Positions 1 through 9,800 of a stretch of 64,000 nt of DNA are shown here, in pieces. Position 1 is the first letter of the stretch, and each line of letters starts with the position of its first letter. Position numbers and translations under genes: made by a program. This DNA is from Bacillota bacterium. GTDB taxonomy: Bacteria > Bacillota_E > JAJZYS01 > JAJYTV01. The DNA lies in the NCBI GenBank assembly GCA_021845645.1, contig JAJZVM010000007.1, positions 1-64,000 on the forward strand. The letters are read 5' to 3'. The notes beneath the pieces were generated by a model. It made no database searches, was not told where the DNA came from, and worked only from the letters and a program-made list of their open reading frames with translations.

Positions 1-95
1 TGCTCAGCTCGTCAAGAGTCTTCCCGACGCATGCGGGCAAGGTGCAAAACGGCGGGCAGGGCGCTCTGCCCTGCCCGCCGACTCCCCCTGGCGAT

Positions 96-302
96 TCAGC
101 GCTTGCGCGCGGGGCACGTCCTGATGCCGAAGAGGGTGTAGAGCGCGCAAAAACCGGTTGCGCCGGTGATGAGCGCGACGGCGGCCACGATCCAGAGCAC
201 CCAGGCGAGCGCGCCGTGGGCACCCAGGGCCAGGATGCCCAGGACAACGGCGACGACGACGCGGAGCAGGCGATCGGCGGTTCCCTCGTTGATGGTCATC
301 AT
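96..302 (-). CDS. DUF2892 (YgaP-type) small membrane protein
   Basis: About 68 residues. Two hydrophobic segments fill most of the protein, roughly residues 12-30 and 33-52, and it ends in a short basic tail with a Cys (RTCPARKR). The pattern NEGTADRLLRVVVAVVLGI near the start is typical of DUF2892 inner-membrane proteins, which in some species are fused to rhodanese domains. I chose the ATG at 302 (a second ATG follows directly) because GGGAGGTG lies six bases upstream; a longer in-frame extension has no such site. It is the last gene on this strand after tcuB, but a gap of 366 bases separates them, so it may be transcribed on its own. The role is unknown. Confidence 0.75.
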   Translation of the reverse strand: MMTINEGTADRLLRVVVAVVLGILALGAHGALAWVLWIVAAVALITGATGFCALYTLFGIRTCPARKR

Positions 303-668
303 GGAGCACCTCCCGCTGCCTGCAGTATGACGTCGCTGCGCCCCGATGTCTGTATGTTTTCGTACAATTGCAGGGCGAGGCGCTCGTCGCATGGTCCCGG
401 AGAGGCTGAAGGCCGTGGACAAGGTTCCAAAGTCCATCAGGTCTCTTCCTGGCCCGGCGTGCGTGGCGCTGCGCCCATCCCGCCTTCAGGCGGTGTGCTG
501 ATAGGCGCGGAACGACAGGCTGCAGAGGCTTGCAAGGGCGGCTTCGCGTCGCCCGTTTCCCGTCGGCGGCTTCCCAAGGCGGCTGTGGAGCGCCTTCGCC
601 GCAGCGTGCCCACTGTCCAGTGTCGCCCGCCGACCAGGGCTGACAAAGCCGGGTCGTGCGGCCGTCCC
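303..668. other. Intergenic gap, no gene recognised
   Basis: This gap separates tcuB from the DUF2892 gene. A 69-codon open frame at 437-646 on the minus strand has no ribosome binding site and a very Arg-rich translation, so I do not call it. No tRNA, strong hairpin or repeat was seen. Confidence 0.5.
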
Positions 669-1841
669 TCAGCGCATCAAGCGTTCGTGGCCGGCGCGGC
701 TTTCGGCCGCGACGTCCGTCCCGGCGTCTTCCGCCTGCACCGCGGCGCCCGGCCCCGCCTCCAGCGTGTAGCGCACGAGAGAGGCGTAGCGATAGACGAG
801 GTGGACGAACTTGCCGTAGGGCGCGGTGAGGAAGAGTGCGGCCACCGTGGCGAGGTGGACGATCAGGAGCGGGCCCATCAAGGCGGTCGAGCGCAGGGCG
901 AGGAGCAGGAAGCCTGTGGCGGCCACCAGCAGGAGCGCAATGAGGAAGGCTACGTCGAGCCGCCTGAGCGAAGGGGCTTCGAGTGCCTCGCCCAAGCGGG
1001 CCTTCAGCCACAGGAGCCCCGCGGCGCCTGCAAGGATGCCGAGGCCGCCGACGGATCCCAGGAGCACCACCGGACTCCAGAGGGGGTAGGGGGCGGGAAT
1101 GCCGAGCAGATGGTCGTAGACGGCCGCGAGCATCGTCGCCGCCAGGTCCAGGAGAAAACCGTAGAAGACCAGGTGGTGGAAGATGCGGCGCAGGCTCGAC
1201 GGGTGTTCGGCCGGGTAGGTGCAGCCTTGGCCGCCGCCGCCGAGGTAGCGGAGCGTGAAGGCGTCGGCGAGGGCACGAAAGAGAGCGCCGGGCGTTGCCC
1301 CGCCGGGCTCGCCGCCGGGCGAGGTGGCCCGCCAGAACCTCTTGCCGGCCCTGATCCAGACAGCAAGCCAGACGCCGGCGAGCGCCAGGAAGAGGAGGTC
1401 GAGAAGCCACTCCGGCAGGATGCTGTAGAAGGCCCCGGGACCGCTGTGGAGCAAAAGGAGCGGCGAAAGTCCCCGGACGAGGGCCGTGAGGGCGACACCG
1501 AGCAGCGCGGCGAGGGACGCGACCAGGAGGAAGCGCCCGACGCCGCCCTGCGGCAGGCGGGGGTGCTCCGCGGCAGGACTGCCCAGGTAGGTCTCGCTGC
1601 GCACATCGCTCAGCAGGCCAGGAATGTTGATAGCGAACTCGTGGGGCGGTGCGTACTGGCATGCGTAGTAGCAGTCGCGGCAGTCGTGGCAGAGGTTCGC
1701 CAGGTACTCCACGTCCCCTGGCTGGAAGACGCGCCTGCGCTCCATGGCGGGGAAGACGGCGCAGTAGCCCTCGCAGTAGCGGCAGGCGTTGCAGACGGTG
1801 AACTGGCGTTCGGCCTCCTTCTGAAGGTCAGGCGAGGGCAC
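669..1841 (-). CDS. tcuB: TcuB/CitB-type electron-transfer membrane protein
   Basis: 390 residues. The N-terminus carries two ferredoxin-like cysteine clusters: CNACRYCEGYCAVFP near residues 18-32 and CHDCRDCYYACQ near 52-63, which should hold iron-sulfur clusters. About six membrane helices follow, roughly residues 100-370. This is the layout of TcuB (CitB), which in Salmonella reoxidises the FADH2 of TcuA and passes the electrons to the quinone pool. It starts with GTG at 1841, behind GGAGAGGAGG, and overlaps the end of tcuA by 14 bases, so the two are translationally coupled. Family assignment is firm; the physiological acceptor is inferred. Confidence 0.92.
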   Translation of the reverse strand: MPSPDLQKEAERQFTVCNACRYCEGYCAVFPAMERRRVFQPGDVEYLANLCHDCRDCYYACQYAPPHEFAINIPGLLSDVRSETYLGSPAAEHPRLPQGGVGRFLLVASLAALLGVALTALVRGLSPLLLLHSGPGAFYSILPEWLLDLLFLALAGVWLAVWIRAGKRFWRATSPGGEPGGATPGALFRALADAFTLRYLGGGGQGCTYPAEHPSSLRRIFHHLVFYGFLLDLAATMLAAVYDHLLGIPAPYPLWSPVVLLGSVGGLGILAGAAGLLWLKARLGEALEAPSLRRLDVAFLIALLLVAATGFLLLALRSTALMGPLLIVHLATVAALFLTAPYGKFVHLVYRYASLVRYTLEAGPGAAVQAEDAGTDVAAESRAGHERLMR

Positions 1842-3231
1842 AGGCCGCCGCCTCCTCTCCCGCGATGCGTCCGAAGACTCCGCCGATCGTCAGGCCGAAG
1901 CCTGCGAGGTAGCCCCTGCGCAGGATGTTGCCCGCCATGATCTCCCCCGCCGCGAAGACGTTCGCCGACGTGCCGCCGTCCCTGCGCAGCAGGCGGGCCG
2001 ACCGGTCCACCGTGACGCCCATGTAGGTGAAGGTGACACCCGGGCGCAGCGGGTAGCCGTAGAAGGGTGGCGTGTCGATCGGGATCGCCCAGTGGCTCTT
2101 GCGGGGCGCGAGCCCTTCCGTATGACAGCCGTCCAGGGCCTTCGGGTCGAAGCGGCCGGGACGCACGGCGTCGTTGAACCGCTCCACGGTCGCCGCGAGC
2201 GCCCTCGCCGGCAGTCCCAGGGCGTCCGCGAGGGCAGGGATCGACCCGGCCTCGACGGGCGGGAAGACCGAAGGCAGGAAGTGCTCGATGGCCTTGCGGT
2301 CGATGATCGAGTAGGACACCTGCCCGCTCTGGCGGGCGATGAGTCCTCCCCAGATCGCATAGCGCTTGGGCCAGAAATCTTCGCCCTCGTCATAGAAGCG
2401 CTCGGCGTCCTGGTTGACGACGATGCCGAACGGCACGCTGTCGAGCCGGGTCACGATCCCCCCGTCGAACCTCGGGGCCCGGCCATCCACCGCCACCGCG
2501 TGGAAGCCCTGGGGGTCGCCCACCGGCACGGCACCGGCGTCCAGCATCTCGGCGAGCACCTCTCCCGTGTTGTAGGGGGAGCCGCGCACGATGAAGTGCT
2601 CCGCGGCGTCGCCCCAATAGCGGCCGAGCCAGCCGAGATTCGCCTCGAAGCCGCCCGAAGCCAGGACGACCGCCTTGGCCGTCACCCGGACATCCTGATC
2701 CGAACGCCGGATGGACGCGGCCTGGAACCGTCCGTCGTCCGCCAGCTCGACGTCGTGGACGTACGCATCGTAGAGCACCCGCACGCCGCAGCGCCGCGCC
2801 GCCTCGTAGTAGCCGTTCAGCATGGCGCGGCCGCCACCGAGCATGAAGGCGTTGGTCCGCCCTAGGTGCAGCGTGCCGCTGAGCGGCTTCTGCCAAAGGA
2901 CCCCGTGGCTGGCCATCCAGAGCGGGAGATCCTCGGAGCGGCGGATGACCAGCTGCGCAAGCTCCTCGTGGATGTCCTGCCCCGTGACCTGCCGCAGGTC
3001 GTCGAGAAACTCCTCGCGGCTGTAGACCCCTGTGGCGAAGGAAGAGCCCGGCCCGTGCGCGAACCGCACGTCCCGCGTGTGCCGGCTGTTGCCGCCGCGA
3101 AAGAAGCGGGGCGCCCGCTCCGCCAGAAGGACCCCGGCGCCCCGCTCGCAGGCGGAGAGCGCGGCGCAGAGGGCGGCATGGCCGCCTCCGACGACGAGGA
3201 CGTCGGTTGCGAGATGCTCAGGCAGCCGCAT
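1828..3231 (-). CDS. tcuA: FAD-dependent tricarballylate dehydrogenase TcuA
   Basis: About 467 residues from the chosen ATG. It opens with a Rossmann FAD-binding motif (VLVVGGGHAALCAALSACERG, residues 10-30) and has the fumarate reductase/succinate dehydrogenase flavoprotein fold, including the C-terminal GEIMAGNILRRGYLAGFG stretch that closes the FAD site. TcuA oxidises tricarballylate to cis-aconitate. The open frame continues to an ATG at 3348, but the additional 39 residues precede the FAD motif with no fold-like content, so 3231 fits the family better. There is no strong ribosome binding site before 3231, which leaves the start uncertain. The gene overlaps tcuB downstream. A broader flavoprotein (succinate dehydrogenase or fumarate reductase-like) role is possible, but the tcuB neighbour supports TcuA. 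Confidence 0.9.
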   Translation of the reverse strand: MRLPEHLATDVLVVGGGHAALCAALSACERGAGVLLAERAPRFFRGGNSRHTRDVRFAHGPGSSFATGVYSREEFLDDLRQVTGQDIHEELAQLVIRRSEDLPLWMASHGVLWQKPLSGTLHLGRTNAFMLGGGRAMLNGYYEAARRCGVRVLYDAYVHDVELADDGRFQAASIRRSDQDVRVTAKAVVLASGGFEANLGWLGRYWGDAAEHFIVRGSPYNTGEVLAEMLDAGAVPVGDPQGFHAVAVDGRAPRFDGGIVTRLDSVPFGIVVNQDAERFYDEGEDFWPKRYAIWGGLIARQSGQVSYSIIDRKAIEHFLPSVFPPVEAGSIPALADALGLPARALAATVERFNDAVRPGRFDPKALDGCHTEGLAPRKSHWAIPIDTPPFYGYPLRPGVTFTYMGVTVDRSARLLRRDGGTSANVFAAGEIMAGNILRRGYLAGFGLTIGGVFGRIAGEEAAACALA

Positions 3232-3402
3232 CCCGTCCGGCGCAAGGTCCGCGGGGCTCCCGCCGGTGGATGGTGAAAGGCGCCTCCCAGGAGCACGATG
3301 CTCGACCGTACGACTCCCTCCCAAGGGAACTGAGCCGGCGGCGGCCATGAGGCCCCGCCGGACGTGGCGGGGGCCGCCCGCTTGGGGCGGCCCCCCGGCG
3401 TC

Positions 3403-4767
3403 TCAGGCGCTGAATTCGGAGTGGCTCAGCTTCTGCAGCGGGCGGAAGTGGGTCCGGGGACCCCAGATGCCGACCACCAGCGCGACCACGAGCCAGGTGG
3501 CCGCGACGTAGACGAACACGCTCGTGTAGCCGGCCGAGGCGTAGAGGCCGCTGACGATCAGCGGACCGACGATGTTCGCGAGACGGCCGACGCCGTAGGT
3601 GAGGCCCATGCCGAGGGCGCGCGCCTCCGTCGGGTAGAGCTCAGGCGTGTAGGCGTACGCGAGGGGCGCGAAGCACTGGATGGCCAGGGTGACGAGGAAG
3701 CCTGAGATGACGATCAGGTCCGGCTGGAACGTCATGCCGTAGGCGAGGCCGAAGATCACCGTCGCCACCGACACGATCACGAGCAGCCACTTGCGGTCGC
3801 CGCGCTCGGAGATCTGCGAGGCGATGAGGGCGCCGACCGGGGCGCCGAGCGCGATGATGGAGCTGTAGGTGAGCGAGCTCACGACCGAGAAGCCGTGCGC
3901 GACGAGAAGCGTCGGGACCCAGGAGACGAAGCCGTAGAAGCCGAGCGTCTGGAAGATCCAGAGGAGCAGCAGCACGACCGTCCGCGACAGATAGGTGCCG
4001 CTGAAGAGCTCGCCGAGCGGGACGCGCGGCGTCGCCGCCTCCCGCGGCTGCGGCTCGGGGGCCGGCAGAGGGCCCTTCTGGCGCGACACCTCGTCCTCGA
4101 GGCGACGCAGGGCGGCTTCCGCCCGGTCGAGGTGGCCACGCTTCTCGAGCCAGCGGGGAGACTCCACGAGCCGCGTCACGAGGATGAGGAAGAGGATGCC
4201 GAGCGCGCCCCAGACGAACACGAGGCGCCAGGTCCAGGGCGCGAGCGGGATCACGAGGCGTGCGAACCAGGCGGTCGCGGGGATGCCCAGGAGGCCGAAC
4301 ACCATGACCCAGCCCTGATACCTGCCCCGCGACGTCGGCGGGAAGAACTCGCTGATGTAGGTGTTGGCCACGACCAGCATCGACGAGAGGCCGACGCCGG
4401 TGAGGAAGCGGAAGACGCCGAGCGATATGGGGTCCCAGGCGACAGCGTTCAGCAGCGAGAAGAGGGAGAACCAGGCGATCATGCCGAGCAGGGAGGCACG
4501 GCGCCCGATGCGGTCTGCGATGAAGCCGCCGATCGTCGCGCCGAGGAACATGCCCAGGAATGAGGCTGAGGTAATGAGACCGACGGTGCTCACCTGCAGA
4601 CCCCAGGCCTTGATCAGGGCCGGGGCGGCGTAGGCGAACGTGTTGAGGTCGCCGAGTTCGAAGAAGTAGGCGAAGGCCAGCGCTACGAGGACGGCGGTGT
4701 GCACGCGCGAGATCGGCAGGCGGTCCAGTCGTCCGGCCGCATTGACCGACGTCTCGGATGAAGCCAT
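3403..4767 (-). CDS. MFS transporter, probable tricarboxylate/organic acid carrier
   Basis: 454 residues with about twelve membrane helices and the MFS signature DRIGRR after helix 2 (GGFIADRIGRRASLLG). A charged loop of about 50 residues lies between helices 6 and 7. The start is the ATG at 4767, seven bases after GGAGGGA; the upstream in-frame extension is Arg-rich and lacks a binding site. It sits between prpF and tcuA in the same direction, where tcuC, the tricarballylate:proton symporter, is found in Salmonella. Its sequence looks closer to the sugar/metabolite symporter group than to canonical TcuC, so the substrate is inferred from context only. Confidence 0.85.
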   Translation of the reverse strand: MASSETSVNAAGRLDRLPISRVHTAVLVALAFAYFFELGDLNTFAYAAPALIKAWGLQVSTVGLITSASFLGMFLGATIGGFIADRIGRRASLLGMIAWFSLFSLLNAVAWDPISLGVFRFLTGVGLSSMLVVANTYISEFFPPTSRGRYQGWVMVFGLLGIPATAWFARLVIPLAPWTWRLVFVWGALGILFLILVTRLVESPRWLEKRGHLDRAEAALRRLEDEVSRQKGPLPAPEPQPREAATPRVPLGELFSGTYLSRTVVLLLLWIFQTLGFYGFVSWVPTLLVAHGFSVVSSLTYSSIIALGAPVGALIASQISERGDRKWLLVIVSVATVIFGLAYGMTFQPDLIVISGFLVTLAIQCFAPLAYAYTPELYPTEARALGMGLTYGVGRLANIVGPLIVSGLYASAGYTSVFVYVAATWLVVALVVGIWGPRTHFRPLQKLSHSEFSA

Positions 4768-4874
4768 CAAGAGATCCCTCCGTTTCTTTCCCCATCGGGA
4801 TCGGTTCCGCGTCTCGGCCACAGTCCCGGCCTGGTCCCACCTCCCCCTAAGGGCATCTATCGTCTCCCTGGTGG

Positions 4875-6047
4875 CTAGGCGCGCGGGGAACTGCGTTCCG
4901 GGCCGGCCTGCACCATCCGGGACGAATCCCACGGCACAAACGCGTCGCCGGCCATGAGCCGGCGCGCCGTGCGCTGGATGCCGAGGGCGACGAGGGAACC
5001 GTCAGGTCCGAACCTGCGCATGATCGAGAGGACGCCTGAAGGGTGTCCGATGCGCAGGGAGGTGGATGCCGTGCCGCCTGTCGCGGCGTGCACGATCGAT
5101 CCCGGCACGGTGGCGGCCGCGGCCAGGGCCATCGCGCCCGTCAAGGCGAATGCGGGATGCAGCGTTGCCATGGACAGGATCCGGGCGGTGACGTCCTGGT
5201 CGCCTGACGGCACCTCCTGGCCGTAGATGTCGAGATATGCGGCGGGCCTGCACACCATGCCGACCTTCGGAATGTTGCGCGAGACCTCGACGGCTGCCTC
5301 GGGCGTCTGCGCGATGCCGAGCTGGACAGCGGCGAATCCCCTCACCTGCTCGCAGGCCAGGCGGACAGCTGCAGGCCAGAGGTCCAGGGGAACCACCTCC
5401 GTACCCGCCATGCCGAGGTCCTCGGCGGCGGCGAACACGACAGGGTTCGCGGCGTCGACGAAGGTCGCCCGGACGGGGCCGAGAGACGTGGGGACGACGT
5501 CGAGCGCCTGTCCGGTGGGCAGAAGTCCGTGCCCGCTCGTGTTCTCGGGATGTAGGAACCAGAGGGTCTCGCCGGCGCCTGTGCCGGGCACGCCGGCGAT
5601 CGCCACGTCGCCTTCCTCGCGGACGCCGCCGGCGGAGGTCGGGACCTCGGCGACGATCAGCTTGCGGGTGTTGGTGTTGTATATGCGCACTTCGGTCACG
5701 GGTGGTCTGAGAGGCACCAGACCCTCCTGCACGGCGAACGGGCCGACCGCCGAGGCGCAATTGCCGCAATTGCCGCGGTAGTCGACCTTCGCCTCCTGGA
5801 CGGAGACCTGCGCGAACGTGTACTCGACGTCGGCGTCGGGCCGTCCCGACGGACCGACCATCACCACCTTGCTCGTGGTCGAGGCCCCGCCGCCGAGACC
5901 GTCGATCTGGCGGGGATCGGGACTGCCGAGCAGGCGCAGCAGGAAACGGTCCCGCTCGTCGCCTGCCCCTGGCGCGTCCTCCAGGCGCAGGACGACGCAC
6001 TTGCTCGTGCCACCGCGCATCAGGACGACAGGAACTTTGCGCATCAT
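4875..6047 (-). CDS. prpF: PrpF-family isomerase (aconitate/methylaconitate type)
   Basis: 390 residues. The N-terminal RGGTSKCVV and the GNCGNCASAVGPFAV block near residues 95-110 are PrpF hallmarks; the Cys of the second block is in the position of the catalytic Cys of this diaminopimelate-epimerase-like fold. Characterised PrpF enzymes isomerise 2-methylaconitate, and a Shewanella PrpF also interconverts trans- and cis-aconitate. Beside tcuA and tcuB, an aconitate isomerase role is a reasonable inference: it would let trans-aconitate or tricarballylate enter the citric acid cycle as cis-aconitate. The start is the first of two adjacent ATGs (6047), with GGGGTGGA six bases upstream. 4-oxalomesaconate tautomerase is the main alternative. 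Confidence 0.88.
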   Translation of the reverse strand: MMRKVPVVLMRGGTSKCVVLRLEDAPGAGDERDRFLLRLLGSPDPRQIDGLGGGASTTSKVVMVGPSGRPDADVEYTFAQVSVQEAKVDYRGNCGNCASAVGPFAVQEGLVPLRPPVTEVRIYNTNTRKLIVAEVPTSAGGVREEGDVAIAGVPGTGAGETLWFLHPENTSGHGLLPTGQALDVVPTSLGPVRATFVDAANPVVFAAAEDLGMAGTEVVPLDLWPAAVRLACEQVRGFAAVQLGIAQTPEAAVEVSRNIPKVGMVCRPAAYLDIYGQEVPSGDQDVTARILSMATLHPAFALTGAMALAAAATVPGSIVHAATGGTASTSLRIGHPSGVLSIMRRFGPDGSLVALGIQRTARRLMAGDAFVPWDSSRMVQAGPERSSPRA

Positions 6048-6292
6048 TGCAGATCCACCCCATGAGACGCGAAGGCCGCCAGGCAAAGCCACCCAGGGCT
6101 TCACTGGCGGACTCGTGCGCAGACGGGGCGGGCATGCCCCTAAGCAGGAGTCTCAGTGCGTCGCGTCGATCTCCGCGCAGCGGGACGGGTATCCCGCGGG
6201 ATCCCCTCCACTGCAGGCTGCAGCCCTATGAGCCGCATCGCCACGATGCAGACTATTCTATCGCGGCAAGCTGAATCCTCTTTGCCGCCAGC

Positions 6293-6625
6293 TCAATTCG
6301 CGTGGCCCCGCTCCGACTGCTCGACCCAGCGCCGCCACTGCCCCTGCACATCCTTGAGCGACGCCTCGACCGCGGGCAGTGCCGCACCGTGGTAGCGCAT
6401 CCGCAGCTCGTCCAGGGTGCTGTCGAGTCCTTCGAGCAGGTTCTGGCCGATCAGGGCATCCCTGAGAAGCAGCTTGGCGGAGTCTGTCAGCAGTGTGTCG
6501 CTGACGTCCAGGATGACACCGTACTTCGGCTCGACGATGCAGGCAAGGGCCAGGATCTCGGAGACGTCGCGCGCGGCCGAGCCCATGGGGAGTTTGGCGT
6601 GACCGATGAACAGCACCCCGTGCAT
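6293..6625 (-). CDS. DUF3870 protein
   Basis: 110 residues. The opening MHGVLFIGHAKLPMGSAA and the middle block KYGVILDVSDTLLTDSAKLL match the DUF3870 family, a small family of about 100 residues with no known activity. The start at ATG 6625 has GGAGGG six bases upstream; the 31-codon extension in the open frame has none. It is the first gene of the catabolic cluster, 245 bases before prpF on the same strand. DUF3870 genes beside small-acid utilisation genes suggest an accessory or regulatory part, but nothing in the sequence shows this. Confidence 0.8.
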   Translation of the reverse strand: MHGVLFIGHAKLPMGSAARDVSEILALACIVEPKYGVILDVSDTLLTDSAKLLLRDALIGQNLLEGLDSTLDELRMRYHGAALPAVEASLKDVQGQWRRWVEQSERGHAN

Positions 6626-6829
6626 TGTGCGCCCTCCGTCCTTTGCGGCATCTGCATGCTTCCACAGCCTCTTGCCATCCCCTGCGCGACGCCGCTCGGG
6701 TGCGGGCACCAGGGCCACGCGGCCAGAGGCCGCCGTGCCATACCGGCCGCCCCCCGCCTGGGCACGGCAAATTAGCCGCGCCTCTGCCCGCCTGGGCGGC
6801 TGAGGGCGTCGCCGCAGCGGGTCTGCGGA

Positions 6830-9800
6830 TCAGAGGTCCCCAGCGTGCTCGACGCGCATCCTTGCGAGGAACCACGAGGTCAAGGCTTCGCTCGAAGTCG
6901 CGCCCGACCCCGACGCATGCGCCTGCGCGTGCCAGCGCGCCGCGTCCGACGCCTCAAGACCCTTCTCGGCGAGAAAACGGGTCATGGGGCAGTCCCAGAG
7001 CGGCAGGGCGTGGCCATACTTCCAGTGGTGCGCCATGGCGCCGATGTAGGTGTGGGCCACCCCTGGCTCGATCGGCAGGGAGAACCCGTCGCGCCACCTG
7101 GGGAGATCCGCCGCGGACATCGGCCGCCCAAGGCCATATCCCTGGCCGTAGGCGGCCCCGAGCAGCGCCGCGACCTCAATGACGCCCTCTTCCTCGAGGC
7201 CCTCGACCACCACGTCCCGCTCCAGGCGCCGCCCCATCTCGATCAGGGTGTCGATCACGGCCAAGGTCAGCTGGGGTTCGTCGCGCAGGCGCCTCAGGAG
7301 CCCCTGGTCGATCTTGATCGTGTGGAAGGGCAGGGCGGAGAGGCGCCGCAGGCTGCTGTAGCCGGCCCCGAGATCGTCCATCGCCAGCTGTACGCCGAGG
7401 GCCGAGAGCCGACCGATGGCGGCGTCGCGCAGGGACTCGTCGATGAGCGTCGTCTCCAGCAGCTCGAGCGTCAGGCGACCCGGATGGATGTGGTGCTGCG
7501 CAAGCGCGTCCGCCACCCATCGATCGCACTCCGGAACGAGCAGGGTGGACGGAGGCAGGTTCACCGAGATGCCGATGTGGATCCCGGCGGCCTGCCAGAC
7601 CCTGAGATAGCCGAGCGCCTGGTCGAGGCCCCGGCGGAACAGGCGTGCCAGTTCCGCATCCCCGAGCAAGGGCAGGAACTCGCCGGGCGACACCGTCCTG
7701 CCGTCGGGCAGCACGAGACGGGCCAGGGCCTCCACCTTCACCAGCTGACCGCCGCGAAGGTCCACGATGGGCTGTACGAACATGCTCAGGCCGCCCGCGA
7801 ACAGGCGCTCGCGATACGCCCGCGCCACGGCGCGCGAGACCGCCGCCTGGCCCGGCGGCAGGGCGGAACGCTGCCAGAGCTCCTCCCAGCGCAGGGCCAC
7901 GGACTGCGCGAACTGGCGCATGACCTGGGATTCGAACTGGTTCGGATGGCGGCCGAAGAGGCAGAGCCCCGCGACCATATGCCCCGACGCGTCGAGCACC
8001 GGGATCGCGAGCATGCTGCGCACGCCGAGATCTGTGGCTGCGCCCCGCCACGAAGAAAAGCGCGGGTCGTCCTGGAAGCTTGGCACCGACAGGATCTGCC
8101 CTTCGCGCCAGGCCGCCACCGTGGCGCCGGGATGCTCGCCGACGTCCTGCATGAGCTGCTGCTGCGCCTCGAGACCCTGCAGCAGCCTCTCTGCCGCGTC
8201 CGACGCCTCGCCGGTGCTGTGTTCCACGGTGAGGAGGCCGTCCGCATTGAGGCGCAGGAGGACGGCCGCTGCGAGGCCAGGCAGCCTCCCTGTGTTCGCG
8301 AGCTCGGCCGTGAGGCTGTCCACCCAGCGCGTGCCGCTATCGGGCAAGGGCGTCGCCACCAGGTCGAGATAGGCTGCGGTGACGCCCTGCATGGCCTGCA
8401 GCTCGCCTTCAAGGTTGTCCTGGAGGCGCCGCTCCGCCAGCAGCAGGATGCGGTACCTCTGCCGGGCGGACATGAGGGTCTGGTTCAGGCGCTCTGCCAG
8501 CAGCTCGCGGTAGAGCGCGATCGACCGCGACAGCAAGGCGGCGTTGACACCGACCAGGCTGTGCCGCTCTCCCAGCTGCCAGGCGCGGGCACGGAGCTGC
8601 TCGCGCGTCGTGGACGGCTGGAAGAGGTGGATCATGTGCTCTCCTTGCTGCTGGCGGTGCCGGTCGATCGAGGCGCTGTTGAGGCTCGAGAGGACGCTTG
8701 CGGCCTCGCCGCCGCTGCCGGAGCGCTCGTGGAACGACGCGACGAACTGCAGGGCGACGTCGCGGAAGATGTCGGCGGCCCAGGCCAGAAGCTTCGTTGC
8801 CTCATCGTCGTACGCGTCGACGCGGGTCTCGAGATCGGGCTCGGCGTCCAGGCGCTGCGAGGCGAGCTGCCACCACTGCGCGCGGTCGTGCTTGTGCGCC
8901 TTGAGGTGGAACAGTGCCTGGTCCGCCTGGCGCAGCAGATCCTCGCCATCCTTGCCGTCGTCCGGGAAGGTGGCGAGCCCGAGACTCATCTCGAGGGAGA
9001 AGCGGTGGCCGGGGTACGGTTCCAGGGGCTCGTCCACGATGGTGTGCAGGCGGCGCAGGGCGGCCCGCAAAGGCTCCTCCGCGAACGGCAGATCGAAGTC
9101 TTCGAGCAGGATCACGAACTCGTCGCCGCCGAGTCGCGCGACGAACTCGGAGCTGCGCACCTGTGCCCCGAGGCGTAGCGCGAATTCCTGCAGGGCGAGG
9201 TCGCCCGCCTCGTGCCCAAGGGTGCCGTTGACCGCCTTGAAGTCGTCCAGGTCGAAGATGCCCACCACGAGTGCCTTGCCGTGACGGCTCGCGCGCTCTA
9301 CGGCGCGGCCGAGCTCAAGGTCGAGGGCCCGCTTGTTGGGCAGATGCGTCAATGCGTCGTGGTAGGCCTGCTCTTCGAGCTCCTTCTCGAGTTCAAAGCG
9401 CTCCGTGACGTCGTGCACCGTCCAGATGACGGTATCGAGCCCCTGGCTGCGGGTGAGGCTCATCGTGATGTCGCCGACGAGTTCGTGCCCGTCGCGGCGG
9501 ACGAGGCGCACGTTCGAGAGACTGCCGACGCCCTTCGCGTAGAGCGACGCATAGACCTCGCCGACGCGGTCGAACTCGGCGTCCGAGGCATACAGGATGC
9601 GCGCCGACTGCCCGACGAGATCCTCGGCCCCGACGTAGCCGAGCATCTCCACGAGATGCCGGTTCGCGACGATGAGCATGCGGTCCCGTCCCAGGGCGAT
9701 GCCGGCGTCGGTCTGGTCCAGGAGGAGATGCTGGACCGTCGCCAGCTCCTGCTCGCGGGCGCTGGCATCCAGGCGGTCCAGGCCCCAGCTGACCGTCCTT

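Noticed and set aside
437..646. Small minus-strand frame after tcuB
   Set aside because: No ribosome binding site, no recognisable domain, and Arg-rich composition typical of shadows.
42..1940. Long plus-strand open frame of 632 codons
   Set aside because: It lies opposite tcuB and tcuA, has an Arg/Gly/Glu-biased translation and no ribosome binding site; it is a GC-rich shadow.
6845..9178. Plus-strand open frame of 777 codons
   Set aside because: It is antisense to the GGDEF-EAL gene, whose motifs are fully conserved on the other strand.
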